From Massilia frigida (GTDB lineage Bacteria > Pseudomonadota > Gammaproteobacteria > Burkholderiales > Burkholderiaceae_D), in the NCBI RefSeq assembly GCF_011682175.1, contig NZ_WHJG01000025.1, forward strand, positions 1 through 64,000: a DNA stretch of 64,000 bases. The letters are read 5' to 3'. The notes beneath the pieces were generated by a model. The model ran no database searches and was not told where the DNA came from. It saw only the letters and a list, made by a program, of their open reading frames with translations. Position 1 is the stretch's first letter; every line of letters begins with the position of its first letter. Position numbers and translations under genes: made by a program. Positions 54,279 through 63,297 of this stretch are shown here, piece by piece.

Positions 54279-55616
54279 TCACCTCTGGAGCGAGCGCAGT
54301 TTTCCCGCATGGTCCTTGATCAGCGCCAGCGAACTGGCATCGGAGTCGAACACCGAGTACAGGCCCTGCTCTTCCTGCGGCGGATCGCCCATGAAGTCAT
54401 TGCCCTGCTTCCACCAGTAGTCGGCGTTGGCGGCACGCCCGGCGCCGCCCCAGGCCCAGAAGTTCCAGCCCGCGATCGGATCGCCACTGGCGGCGCGGCG
54501 CTGGATCAGGTTGAAAATCTCGCCATAGAAGCGGTCGCGGATTTTGGTGCCGGCCTTGATGTCGAACGAGGCGCCGTCACGATCCAGCCCGAACTCTTCC
54601 AGCACGATTGGCTTGCCGATCGTTTTTGCCATGTCGATGTGCACATTCAGGTAATCGCGGCTCTTGGCAATTGCCCCGTCCCAGCTCTCGACTGGCTTCT
54701 TGGAGTCGAACCAGCCCCAGTTTTTCGGCCACAGGTGATAAGTAAGGTAATCGATGTGTTTCGACGAATGCGAGGCCATGAACAATTTGGCATCCTGCGC
54801 CGACCCGGCCAGGCCTTCGCTGCCACTGCTCACCAGGTGGTTCCTGTCCAGTTCATGGATGTACTGCGCGGTCTCGGCGATCCATTTGGTGTAGATCGCT
54901 TTCTCCTTGTCGCTTGCCTTGCCGTTGCCCGGGCGTGGTTCGTTCGCCAGTTGCCACGACATGATCGCCGGATCGTCGCGGTACGCCTTGCCGTTGATGC
55001 TGTTGACCCGCCCGACGATCTTCCTGATGGTGCCGCGATACTCCTTCTGCGCGTCCTTGTTGGCGTAGAAGCGCGCCGTCTTGGCCATGTAGTCGTCGTA
55101 GTCCTTGGTCACGTTCGGGTCGATCGCCGGAGTACCTTCAAACCAGTTCAGGTACTGCGTCATCCCGCCCGACCACTGCCAGAAGTTGTTCAGGTAAAGC
55201 ACGACCGTCATGTCGCGCTTGCCCAGTTCATCGACCAGGAAGTCGAGGCCCGCCAGCAGGTCCTCGTCGTACTTGCCCGGACCATTGGTAGTGGCGGGCC
55301 GCACCGCGCTGGTCATCGCGGTTTTTTCGGAGACCGCCAGTACACGCACATTGTTGATCCCAAGCGCCTTCATGGTATCGAGTTCCTTGAGCAGGCGCGC
55401 ACGCTCGCCCACGCCCGACGGCGAGCCCAGATAGCCGCCGTACCAGAAATTGGCGCCGGCGATGTAATACGATTTGCCCTTGCGCGCGAAATGCGTATTT
55501 TTCACCGTCACGAATTCGCTCTTGCCCGCCGCGCTCACCGGTGCCGCCGCCGACGCCGCGCCGCTCACCAGACCCGCCATTGCCAATGCCGCACCCAACT
55601 GGTTCATCTTGATCAT
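54279..55616 (-). CDS. Endo-beta-1,4-mannanase, GH5
   Basis: The 445-aa exported glycoside hydrolase has a signal peptide (..LAMAGLVSGAASAAA) and a (beta/alpha)8 barrel with NFWYGGYLGSPSGVGERARL, acid/base Glu in WQLANEPRPG (about 223) and nucleophile Glu in VLEEFGLDRDG (about 339), the pattern of mannan endo-mannosidases (GH5 subfamily 7 by feel). It cuts the main chain of mannan, glucomannan or galactomannan. It follows the GH3 gene by 6 nt. Confidence 0.92.
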   Translation of the reverse strand: MIKMNQLGAALAMAGLVSGAASAAAPVSAAGKSEFVTVKNTHFARKGKSYYIAGANFWYGGYLGSPSGVGERARLLKELDTMKALGINNVRVLAVSEKTAMTSAVRPATTNGPGKYDEDLLAGLDFLVDELGKRDMTVVLYLNNFWQWSGGMTQYLNWFEGTPAIDPNVTKDYDDYMAKTARFYANKDAQKEYRGTIRKIVGRVNSINGKAYRDDPAIMSWQLANEPRPGNGKASDKEKAIYTKWIAETAQYIHELDRNHLVSSGSEGLAGSAQDAKLFMASHSSKHIDYLTYHLWPKNWGWFDSKKPVESWDGAIAKSRDYLNVHIDMAKTIGKPIVLEEFGLDRDGASFDIKAGTKIRDRFYGEIFNLIQRRAASGDPIAGWNFWAWGGAGRAANADYWWKQGNDFMGDPPQEEQGLYSVFDSDASSLALIKDHAGKLRSLQR

Positions 55617-55622
55617 CGCGTT

Positions 55623-57878
55623 TTACCTTTTCCCGGTTGAAGGGACGGCTTTGCCATGCAGGTCCAGCTTGCGCGCCGGGAGGTCGACCGTGATGCTGCT
55701 TTCGCCAGTGCCGCCGGCATCCTGCGCCAGCAACAATGTGTACTTCCCTTTGGCGATGCGCCAGGTCTTGGACGGGCCATGGAGGACAGCCAGCATGCGC
55801 GGCTCCACCGTGAGCGTCACCTCGCGCGTCTCGCCGGGCTGCAGGTCGACCTTGTCCCAGCCGGCCAGGCGCTTGGGCGCTTCCCAGCGCGCGCCAAGCG
55901 GGGAGACGTACAGCTGCGCCACATCCTTGCCGGCCACCTTGCCCGTATTGCTTACCTTGAAGCGCACCTGCAGCTGCCCGTCCTTGTACCCGCCCGCCAG
56001 GGCTGAATATTCAAACCGGGTGTACGACAAGCCATGCCCGAACGGGAACAGCGGCTTGTGTTTTTTGAGGTCGAACCACTTGTATCCCACCGCCGCGCCT
56101 TCGTGATAGTCGACCTTGAACTGCATCTGCGGCTTGGCAGGATCGCCATCGAGCACGGGGCGCGGCAACTGGCTGAGGGACGCCGGGAAAGTGGCCGGCA
56201 AGTGCCCGGATGGATTGACATCGCCAAACAGCACGCGCGCGATCGCTTCTCCTCCGCGCGTGCCCGGGTACCACGCTTGCAGCACGGCCGCCGTCTTGCC
56301 CAGCCACGGCATCAGCACCGGACCGCTGGTCTCCAACACGACCACGGTGCGCGGATTGGCGGCGGCAACGGCCGCAATCAGCTCATCCTGCTTGTCGGGC
56401 AGCGCCAGGTCAAGCGCGTCGTTGGCTTCGCCGATCCAGTGGGTGCCGAACACGATCACCGCGTCGGCGCTCGCGGCCAGCTGCGCTGCCCTTGCAGGAT
56501 CGGCGCCACTGTCGAAAACGACCTTGGCGCCGGGCGCCAGCGCGGCGATTTCCTTCACCGGCGCGGAAGGGTGGTACACCACCGGACCGGGCCAACTGGC
56601 CGGCAGCAAACCCTTGACCGCGCTGCCGCCGATCGGATACACCTGCGACGAACCGCCGCCGGACAGCACGCCCTGGTCGGCATAGCCGCCGATGACTGCA
56701 ATCGTTTTCACGTCCTTGCGCAAAGGGAGCACCTGGCCGTCGTTCTTGAGCAGGACCATGCTCTCTTCGGCATCTGTGCGGCTGATCAGGCCATGCGCGG
56801 CAAAGTCGATGGCGCCGTCCGGCTTGACCGGATGGTCCACCACGCCCTTGTCGAACATCGCGTACAAAATACGGTAGACCATATTATCGAAGCGCGACTG
56901 CGCCACGGATCCGGTCTTGACCGCTTCTTCCAGCGCGCCCGCAAAGTAGGGCGACTTGTCGAATTCGGAGCCGGACTGCTGGTCCAGCCCATTGTTGGCC
57001 GATGCCACGGTGCTGTGCACCGCGCCCCAGTCGGACATCACATAGCCCTTGAAGCCCCAGTCCTGCTTGAGCACTTCGTTGAGCAGCCACGCGTTCTCGC
57101 ATGCATAGGGACCGTTGACGCGGTTGTAGGCGCACATCACAGAACCGGGGTCGCCCTGTTCGATCACCAGCTGCATGGCCAGCAGGTCGCTGGTGCGCGC
57201 CGCCACATCGCCGATGCGCGCGTCAAGTTCGTTGCGGCCGGTTTCCTGGTTGTTCAGCGCATAGTGCTTGACGGTCGAGATCAGGTGGTTGGACTGGATG
57301 CCCTTGACCGCCTGCCCCACCATGATCCCGGACAGCAGCGGGTCTTCGCCGGCATATTCGAAATTGCGGCCGTTGCGCGGATCGCGCATCAGGTTCACGC
57401 CGCCGGCCAGCATCACGTTAAAGCCCGAGGCGCGCGCCTCGGCACCGATCATCGCGCCGCCCTGGTAGGCCAGCTTGGGGTTCCAGGTGGCCGCCGTGGC
57501 AAGGCCAGATGGCAGCGAGGTGCGCTCGCGCGGATTGGCGCTGGCCTGCGAGGCCACGCCAAGGCCGGCGTCAGTCTCGAACAGCTCCGGCAGGCCAAGG
57601 CGTGCCACGCCGGGAATGTAGCCGGCCGACGACGGCAGGGCGGCCGCGATCTTGATGGTTTTCTTGGGTGCGAAGTCCGACCCGAAGTAGCCGTACACCC
57701 ATTGCAGCTTTTCTTCCTGCGTCATCTCCTTGAGCACCAGCGTGGCGCGCTGGCCGGCGGAGAGGGCGCGGTTCATCCAGGGCATGGGCGCCTCGGCCGC
57801 GCCGGCAATGAGCGGCAGGGCGGCCGCGATGGCGACGGCGAGGGTGTGTTTGATCAGGGTGGTCGTGCGGGTGGTCAT
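55623..57878 (-). CDS. GH3 family beta-glycosidase
   Basis: The 751-aa exported enzyme has a signal peptide (..LPLIAGAAEA), an N-terminal TIM barrel with nucleophile Asp in GYVMSDWGAVH (about 281), an (alpha/beta)6 sandwich, and a fibronectin-III-like C-terminal domain. The substrate-handling KHYALNNQETGRNELDARI is conserved. It is a beta-glucosidase or beta-mannosidase that trims oligosaccharides from mannan or glucomannan. It is the first gene of the leftward operon and is divergent from the LacI regulator. ATG at 57878 has no rival. Confidence 0.9.
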   Translation of the reverse strand: MTTRTTTLIKHTLAVAIAAALPLIAGAAEAPMPWMNRALSAGQRATLVLKEMTQEEKLQWVYGYFGSDFAPKKTIKIAAALPSSAGYIPGVARLGLPELFETDAGLGVASQASANPRERTSLPSGLATAATWNPKLAYQGGAMIGAEARASGFNVMLAGGVNLMRDPRNGRNFEYAGEDPLLSGIMVGQAVKGIQSNHLISTVKHYALNNQETGRNELDARIGDVAARTSDLLAMQLVIEQGDPGSVMCAYNRVNGPYACENAWLLNEVLKQDWGFKGYVMSDWGAVHSTVASANNGLDQQSGSEFDKSPYFAGALEEAVKTGSVAQSRFDNMVYRILYAMFDKGVVDHPVKPDGAIDFAAHGLISRTDAEESMVLLKNDGQVLPLRKDVKTIAVIGGYADQGVLSGGGSSQVYPIGGSAVKGLLPASWPGPVVYHPSAPVKEIAALAPGAKVVFDSGADPARAAQLAASADAVIVFGTHWIGEANDALDLALPDKQDELIAAVAAANPRTVVVLETSGPVLMPWLGKTAAVLQAWYPGTRGGEAIARVLFGDVNPSGHLPATFPASLSQLPRPVLDGDPAKPQMQFKVDYHEGAAVGYKWFDLKKHKPLFPFGHGLSYTRFEYSALAGGYKDGQLQVRFKVSNTGKVAGKDVAQLYVSPLGARWEAPKRLAGWDKVDLQPGETREVTLTVEPRMLAVLHGPSKTWRIAKGKYTLLLAQDAGGTGESSITVDLPARKLDLHGKAVPSTGKR

Positions 57879-57975
57879 CGTGCCTGTCTCCTCTTTGTAT
57901 TTACCCGCTCGGCGCCCGGAAAGGTCGCCGGCCGGTTTATATGGATGAGGTGAGTGTGCATGCGGACGGTCGGCC

Positions 57976-58028
57976 GGTCAAACAGAAGGTGGCGCTTTCG
58001 ATCATGTTTAGCCATGATCACTAAACAC
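57976..58028 (-). promoter_or_regulatory. Bipartite regulatory site before the GH3 operon
   Basis: Read on the minus strand, TGTTTAG-N9-CTAAAC (58006-58027) is followed after 18 nt by a 12-mer ending GTTTGACC (57976-57987). It mirrors the sites before the LacI gene and the TonB receptor gene. The same area also has a perfect 7-bp dyad, GATCATG and CATGATC (58000-58006 and 58013-58019). Confidence 0.6.
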
Positions 58029-58100
58029 GCGGGCGGCCGCTGGCAGGGCGCTAGCCCGGGGCGGCGCGCTTGAGCGGCTTCGCAACAGTCTGCGCTGCCC

Positions 58101-58152
58101 TGTTTAGTAAAACCCGGCTAAACTGTTTGCAAACCGGACCAATCGTTTGACC
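58101..58152 (+). promoter_or_regulatory. Bipartite regulatory site before the LacI-type gene
   Basis: TGTTTAGTAAAACCCGGCTAAAC (58101-58123) contains inverted GTTTAG and CTAAAC. After 17 nt AATCGTTTGACC (58141-58152) follows. Between them lies a perfect 10-bp palindrome GTTTGCAAAC (58125-58134). Apart from the palindrome the arrangement equals that before the TonB receptor gene. It is a strong candidate for binding by the adjacent regulator. Confidence 0.66.
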
Positions 58153-58166
58153 ATGGGCTCATCGAT

Positions 58167-59279
58167 ATGCAAGACTCTCAGCATGAAAAGGCATCTGCCA
58201 CTGGAGAAGCTTGTGATCCATCCGACAGCGCGTCCGCGCCCCCCGCTGGTCCCGTTCCGATGAGCGCCGCCAGCCCATCGAACGTCACCATCCGCGACAT
58301 CGCCAAGTTTGCCGGCGTCTCGGCGGGGACGATTTCGCGCGCGCTCAAGAACGAGCCGGGACTGACCGAAACCACGCGCCAGATGGTGCTGTCGGCCGCC
58401 CATGAACTGGGCTACGATTTTGCCAACCTGCGGCGCAAGCGCATGCGGCGCCTGACCTTTTTGCTGCACCGCCAGCACAACACGGCCGCCAGCAGTCCGT
58501 TTTATTCGCCGGTGCTGCACGGGGCCGAGGAAGCCTGCCGCAAGCAGGGCATCGTCCTCTCGTTCATGGCGGTCGGTCCGGCCGATGGCGTGACCGAGCA
58601 GTTGCGCATGCATGCGCCGGACGCGATCGTGTGCGCCGGCTTTTTCGAACCCGAGCTGCTGGGCGCCCTGCGCGCGAGCGGCAAGCCGCTGGTCCTGATC
58701 GACATGAAGCTGCGCGGTTACAGCTCGGTCAACCCCGACAATTTCATGGGCGGCTACCTGGCCACCAAACACCTGATCGGCCTCGGACGCACGCGCATCG
58801 GCATGATCTCGGGTTCCCTCGGCCACTACAGCGTGCGTGAACGAAACAAGGGCTACCGCCAGGCCCTGTTCGAGTCGGGCATGCTGGCCGACCCGCGCCT
58901 GGAAGCGAGCCTGCCGGAAGGCGTCGACCTCGAAACCGGGGCCTGCGAAGCGATGCAGTCGCTGCTGGCCCTGCCCAATCCACCGGACGCGGTGTTCTGC
59001 TACAACGACAGCGCCGCCCTGGTGGCGATGCGCTGCTGCCTGGCGGCCGGCCTGACGGTGCCGCACGACGTATCGATCGTCGGCTTTGACGACATCTCCA
59101 GCGCTGTGCTCGGGCACCGGCCCCTGACCACCCTGCGCATCGACAAAAAAGCGCTCGGCGCGATGGGCGTCGAGCTGCTGCTGCGCGACCAGCAGGAAGA
59201 ACCTGTCGAACAAGTCGCCCCGGTGGAACTGATTGTGCGCGCCAGCACCGTGTGCGACGACTTCGTGCCGCACAAATAG
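58167..59279 (+). CDS. LacI-family regulator of the mannan locus
   Basis: The 370-aa protein has a LacI helix-turn-helix (NVTIRDIAKFAGVSAGTISRALKN) and a periplasmic-binding-protein-like effector domain with TFLLHRQHNTAASSPFYSPV, VLIDMKLRGYSSVNPDN and VGFDDISSAVLGHRPLTTLRI. Before the helix-turn-helix there is a low-complexity stretch of about 31 residues, so the true start may be the ATG at 58260 (MSAASPSN..). It is divergent from the GH3 operon and upstream of the isomerase and kinase genes, so it probably represses all of them until a mannan-derived sugar binds. Confidence 0.9.
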   Translation: MQDSQHEKASATGEACDPSDSASAPPAGPVPMSAASPSNVTIRDIAKFAGVSAGTISRALKNEPGLTETTRQMVLSAAHELGYDFANLRRKRMRRLTFLLHRQHNTAASSPFYSPVLHGAEEACRKQGIVLSFMAVGPADGVTEQLRMHAPDAIVCAGFFEPELLGALRASGKPLVLIDMKLRGYSSVNPDNFMGGYLATKHLIGLGRTRIGMISGSLGHYSVRERNKGYRQALFESGMLADPRLEASLPEGVDLETGACEAMQSLLALPNPPDAVFCYNDSAALVAMRCCLAAGLTVPHDVSIVGFDDISSAVLGHRPLTTLRIDKKALGAMGVELLLRDQQEEPVEQVAPVELIVRASTVCDDFVPHK

Positions 59280-59380
59280 AGCGAGCTTCCTTCACCGACT
59301 GACCAAGCTGTGTGCACGCGTGGTCTCCCGGCCCGCGTCCGTACGCTATTAACACCCTTTTTTGACAACGAGACTTGACG

Positions 59381-60589
59381 ATGGCCCCCGATTTTCATTC
59401 GCGCGACACCCTGCTTGACCACATTCGCCACACCAAACGCTTTTACGATCCGCGCTGCGTCGATCCGAGCGGCGGCTTCTATCACTTCTACAAGGACGAC
59501 GGCACCGTCTACGACGCGCACACGCGCCATCTGGTAAGCAGCACACGCTTCATCTTCAATTACGCGATGGCGTACCGCGAGTTTGGCGATCCGGCCGACG
59601 AGATGCGTCTTTTACACGGGCTGGACTTCCTGCGCGCCGCGCACCGCAATCCGCTCACCGGCGGCTATTGCTGGCAACTGCACTGGGCCGATGGCAAGGC
59701 CGAGGTCACGGATGCGACTAATCATTGCTACGGCCTGGCCTTCGTGTTGCTGGCATATTCGCACGCGCTGATGGCCGGCGTGGAAGAGGCGCGCCTGCAT
59801 ATCGAAGAAACCTTCGCCCTGATGGAGCGCCGCTTCTGGGAGCCGCAGCACGGCCTGTACGCCGACGAAGCGAGCGCCGACTGGTCGCAACTGTCGGCCT
59901 ACCGCGGCCAGAACGCCAATATGCACGCCTGCGAAGCCTTGCTCAGCGCTTTTGAAGCGACCGGCGAGAACGCCTACCTGCGCCGCGCCGAAACGCTGGC
60001 CTACAACGTCACCATGCGCCAGGCCGCGTTGTGCGACAACACCGTGTGGGAGCACTATCACGTCGACTGGTCGGTCGACCATGACTACAACCGTCACGAC
60101 AGCACCAATATCTTCCGCCCCTGGGGCTTCCAGCCCGGCCACCTGACCGAGTGGAGCAAGCTGCTGCTGATCCTGGAGCGCCACAAGGCCCACCTGCTGG
60201 ACGGAGCCCACTGGCTGCTGCCGCGCGCCTCCGCCCTGTTCCTGCAGGCGATGGACAGGGCCTGGGATGCGCAGCACGGCGGCATCTTCTACGGCTTCGC
60301 GCCGGACGGCAGCATTTGCGACGGCCACAAATACTTCTGGGTGCAGGCCGAAAGCCTGGCCGCGGCCGCGCTGCTGGGCGCGCGCACGGGCGAGGCGGTG
60401 TACTGGGACTGGTACCAGCGCATCTGGGAATACAGCTGGACGCACTTCGTCGACCACCAGCATGGCGCCTGGTACCGCATTCTCAGCCCGGCCAACGCCA
60501 AGCTGACCGACCAGAAAAGCCCGGCCGGCAAGGTCGACTATCACACCATGGGCGCCTGCTACGAAGTGCTCAATGTACTGAAGGACTGA
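59381..60589 (+). CDS. AGE-family epimerase/isomerase (mannose isomerase type)
   Basis: The 402-aa cytoplasmic (alpha/alpha)6-barrel enzyme belongs to the N-acylglucosamine 2-epimerase superfamily (RRFYDPRCVDPSGGFYH-like start, RHLVSSTRFIFNYAMAY, NANMHACEALLSAFEAT, WGFQPGHLTEW, HKYFWVQAESLAAA). Members isomerise mannose to fructose or epimerise beta-1,4-linked disaccharides. In this locus mannose-to-fructose or mannobiose epimerisation is most likely. The conserved histidines in QNANMHACEA, FQPGHLTEW and VDYHTMGACYE could be the catalytic pair. ATG at 59381 is preferred over an upstream TTG. The kinase gene follows after 1 nt. Confidence 0.88.
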   Translation: MAPDFHSRDTLLDHIRHTKRFYDPRCVDPSGGFYHFYKDDGTVYDAHTRHLVSSTRFIFNYAMAYREFGDPADEMRLLHGLDFLRAAHRNPLTGGYCWQLHWADGKAEVTDATNHCYGLAFVLLAYSHALMAGVEEARLHIEETFALMERRFWEPQHGLYADEASADWSQLSAYRGQNANMHACEALLSAFEATGENAYLRRAETLAYNVTMRQAALCDNTVWEHYHVDWSVDHDYNRHDSTNIFRPWGFQPGHLTEWSKLLLILERHKAHLLDGAHWLLPRASALFLQAMDRAWDAQHGGIFYGFAPDGSICDGHKYFWVQAESLAAAALLGARTGEAVYWDWYQRIWEYSWTHFVDHQHGAWYRILSPANAKLTDQKSPAGKVDYHTMGACYEVLNVLKD

Positions 60590-60590
60590 C

Positions 60591-61505
60591 ATGAACGCTC
60601 CGATCTTTCCCGCGTTCGTGGCCGCCGGCGAAGCGCTGACCGACATGATCGCCGATCCCGGCCAGCAGCGCTGGAGCAGCCAGGTGGGCGGCTCGACCTG
60701 GAACGTGGCGCGCGCCATGGCGCGCCTGGGCGTGCCGAGCGCCTTCGCCGGCGCTGTCAGCTGCGACGTGTTCGGCGACCAGTTGTGGGACGCCAGCGTG
60801 GCGGCCGGGCTGGATGTGCGCTTCGTGCAGCGCGAGGCGCGCTCGCCGCTGCTGGCGATCGTCTACCGGACCGACCCGCCCAGCTATTTTTTCGTGGGCG
60901 ACGACAGCGCCGACCTGCACTTCGACGCGGCGCGCCTGCCGGACGGCTGGCGCGCGCACTGCAAGTGGGCGCACTTCGGCGGCATCAGCCTGGCGCGCGA
61001 GCCGCTCGCCGGCAAGCTGGTGGCGCTGGCAGCGTCCCTCAAGGCCGATGGCGCCAAGATCAGCTACGACCCTAACTTCCGCGCGCTGATGGACCAGCGC
61101 TACGACGCCACCTTGCAGCGCATGACGGCGCTGGCCGATGTGATCAAGGTGTCCGATGAGGACCTGGCCGGGCTGTTTCGCAGCACCGACCTGGAGAATG
61201 CGTTTGCCACCCTGCGCGGCTGGAACCCGGGCGCCACTTACCTGTACACGCGCGGCGCGCAAGGCGCTTCGCTGCACATCGGCGACGAAGCATGGGATGC
61301 TGCCCCACCGCGTATTACCGTCGTCGACAGCGTCGGCGCGGGCGACGCCAGCATTGCGGCGCTGGCCTGGAGCTTCATGCACGAACCGCAGCGCGCGCCG
61401 CTCGATCACCTGCGTTTCGCGGTGGCCGCCGGCGCGGCAGCCTGCCTGTCGGCGGGCGCGGCGCCGCCAGCACTGCAAACGGTCGAAGGTTTGTTGCAGC
61501 ACTAA
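60591..61505 (+). CDS. PfkB-family carbohydrate kinase (fructokinase-like)
   Basis: The 304-aa ribokinase-fold enzyme has GGSTWNVARAMARLGVPSAFAG near the N-terminus and the C-terminal anion-hole/catalytic motif VDSVGAGDASIAAL with catalytic Asp (about 251). It transfers phosphate from ATP to a sugar, by context fructose from mannose isomerase. It starts 1 nt after the isomerase stop, so the two are translated together. Exact sugar specificity cannot be read from the motif. Confidence 0.9.
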   Translation: MNAPIFPAFVAAGEALTDMIADPGQQRWSSQVGGSTWNVARAMARLGVPSAFAGAVSCDVFGDQLWDASVAAGLDVRFVQREARSPLLAIVYRTDPPSYFFVGDDSADLHFDAARLPDGWRAHCKWAHFGGISLAREPLAGKLVALAASLKADGAKISYDPNFRALMDQRYDATLQRMTALADVIKVSDEDLAGLFRSTDLENAFATLRGWNPGATYLYTRGAQGASLHIGDEAWDAAPPRITVVDSVGAGDASIAALAWSFMHEPQRAPLDHLRFAVAAGAAACLSAGAAPPALQTVEGLLQH

Positions 61506-61563
61506 AGAGCGCCGCCGCCGGCCGCGTTACAATGCATGACCGGTTCCCGAGAAAGCACCGCCC

Positions 61564-62325
61564 ATGCCCGTCAACTACGCCAAGAGGCTCACCGCGCCAA
61601 GCCGCTCCAGCGACGCCAATGCGCACCTGGGCTACATGCTGGCGTTCGTGGCCGGCTCCATCAATGCCGGCGGCTTCCTGGCGGTGCACCGCTACACATC
61701 GCACATGACCGGCGTGGTCTCGGCCATGGCCGACGACCTGGTGCTGGGCGCGCACGCGCTGGTCCTGGGCGGACTGGGAGCGCTGCTCTCGTTCATGGCC
61801 GGCGCGGCCTGCACCGCCATCATGGTCAATTACGGCCGGCGCCGCGCGCTCCACGGCGAATATGCGCTGCCCCTGATGCTCGAAGCGGTCCTGCTGCTTT
61901 GCTTTGGCCTGCTCGGCATGCGCCTGGCCGATATCGACGGCCGGTTCGCATCGGTGACGGTACTGCTGCTCAGTTTTATCATGGGACTGCAAAATGCCCT
62001 CATCACCAAACTGTCGCGCGCCGAAATCCGTACCACGCACATCACCGGCATCGTCACCGACATCGGCATTGAACTGGGCAAGATGATGTACCTGAACCGC
62101 CCGGCGCCCAGCCAGGCCGGACTGGCGCCGGTGGCGGGCGACCGCAAACGCCTGACGGTGCTGTCCATGCTGGCCGCCTGCTTTTTTTTCGGCGGCGTGG
62201 CCGGCGCCTTCGGTTTCAGCCGCCTCGGCTACGTGGCCACGGTGCCGCTGGCGCTGGCGCTGATGACCCTGGCCATGCTGCCGCTGCTGGACGACGTTAA
62301 AAATATTGCAACAAAAAAACAGTAG
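61564..62325 (+). CDS. YoaK/DUF1275-family membrane protein
   Basis: The 253-aa protein has six or seven transmembrane helices and the family signatures LAFVAGSINAGGFLAV, YTSHMTGVVSAMADDL, FIMGLQNALITKLSRAEIRTTHITGIVTDIGIELG and a C-terminal hydrophobic half. The DUF1275 family is widespread and its function is not established; a transporter-like role is assumed. It is 58 nt downstream of the kinase gene, but nothing ties it to mannan use. Confidence 0.88.
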   Translation: MPVNYAKRLTAPSRSSDANAHLGYMLAFVAGSINAGGFLAVHRYTSHMTGVVSAMADDLVLGAHALVLGGLGALLSFMAGAACTAIMVNYGRRRALHGEYALPLMLEAVLLLCFGLLGMRLADIDGRFASVTVLLLSFIMGLQNALITKLSRAEIRTTHITGIVTDIGIELGKMMYLNRPAPSQAGLAPVAGDRKRLTVLSMLAACFFFGGVAGAFGFSRLGYVATVPLALALMTLAMLPLLDDVKNIATKKQ

Positions 62326-62457
62326 TCCATCCCCGTCACGAAAAACAGCCCCGCATGTGCGGCTGATCAGAAGCCGGGGGCGTGCTCGTGGTAAGCTTCG
62401 ACCCCGCACCGTGCCGTCATCCGGTCCGACTTCCCCGTTAACAATACAAACTGCTTC

Positions 62458-63297
62458 ATGGACATAACTTTCGCTCTTGCGCTTAAAGCCATCATCATGG
62501 GTCTGGTGGAAGGCTTCACCGAATTCCTTCCCATTTCCTCGACCGGCCACCTGATCCTCGCGGGTAGCCTGCTCGACTTCACCGACGAGAAAGCGAAAGT
62601 GTTCGAGATCGTCATCCAGGCCGGCGCCATCATGGCGGTGTGCTGGGAATACCGCGCGCGCATCGCATCGGTGATGAGCGGGCTGACATCCGACCCGAAG
62701 GCGCAAAAGTTCATGCTCAACCTGATCGTCGCCTTCCTGCCGCTGGCGCTGCTCGGCCTCGCGCTGGGCAAGATGATCAAATCGGCCCTGTTCAAGCCCG
62801 TGCCGGTGGCGCTGGCCTTCATCATCGGCGGCATCATCATCTTGTGGGTGGAGCGCCGCAACAAGCTCAATCCTCCCGTGGTGCGGGTCGAGACGGTGGA
62901 CGACATGACCGTGCTCGACGCCTTCAAGGTCGGCTGCGCCCAGGCCATGGCGCTCATTCCCGGCACCAGCCGCTCGGGTGCAACCATCATCGGCGCGATG
63001 ATGTTCGGCCTGCCGCGCAAGGCCGCCACCGAATTCTCGTTCTTCCTCGCGATCCCGACCCTGCTGCTGGCCACCGCCTATTCGCTGGTCAAGGAACGCG
63101 CGCTGCTGTCGTCAAGCGACCTGCCGCTGTTCGGCATCGGCTCGATCGCAGCGTTCATCTCGGCCTTCCTGTGCGTGCGCTGGCTGCTGCGCTACATCAG
63201 CAGCCATGACTTCACCGTGTTCGCCTGGTACCGCATCGTGTTCGGCATCGTGGTGCTGGCAAGCTCGCACTACGGATGGGTCGTTTGGGCGGAATAA
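62458..63297 (+). CDS. uppP: Undecaprenyl-diphosphatase (BacA/UppP)
   Basis: The 279-aa integral membrane phosphatase recycles undecaprenyl pyrophosphate to the monophosphate for peptidoglycan and other envelope polymers. The two catalytic motifs are present: [20 protein letters not shown] (about 17-35) and [15 protein letters not shown] (about 174-188). Its length is typical. The stop overlaps the recQ start by one base (TAATG). Resistance to bacitracin is a known side effect of the family. Confidence 0.96.
   Translation: MDITFALALKAIIMGLVEGFTEFLPISSTGHLILAGSLLDFTDEKAKVFEIVIQAGAIMAVCWEYRARIASVMSGLTSDPKAQKFMLNLIVAFLPLALLGLALGKMIKSALFKPVPVALAFIIGGIIILWVERRNKLNPPVVRVETVDDMTVLDAFKVGCAQAMALIPGTSRSGATIIGAMMFGLPRKAATEFSFFLAIPTLLLATAYSLVKERALLSSSDLPLFGIGSIAAFISAFLCVRWLLRYISSHDFTVFAWYRIVFGIVVLASSHYGWVVWAE

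Noticed and set aside
62326-62457. GC hairpin CCGCATGTGCGG before uppP considered as a riboswitch or terminator
   Set aside because: The stem is only 5 bp, no T-run follows, and no known riboswitch pattern is visible.
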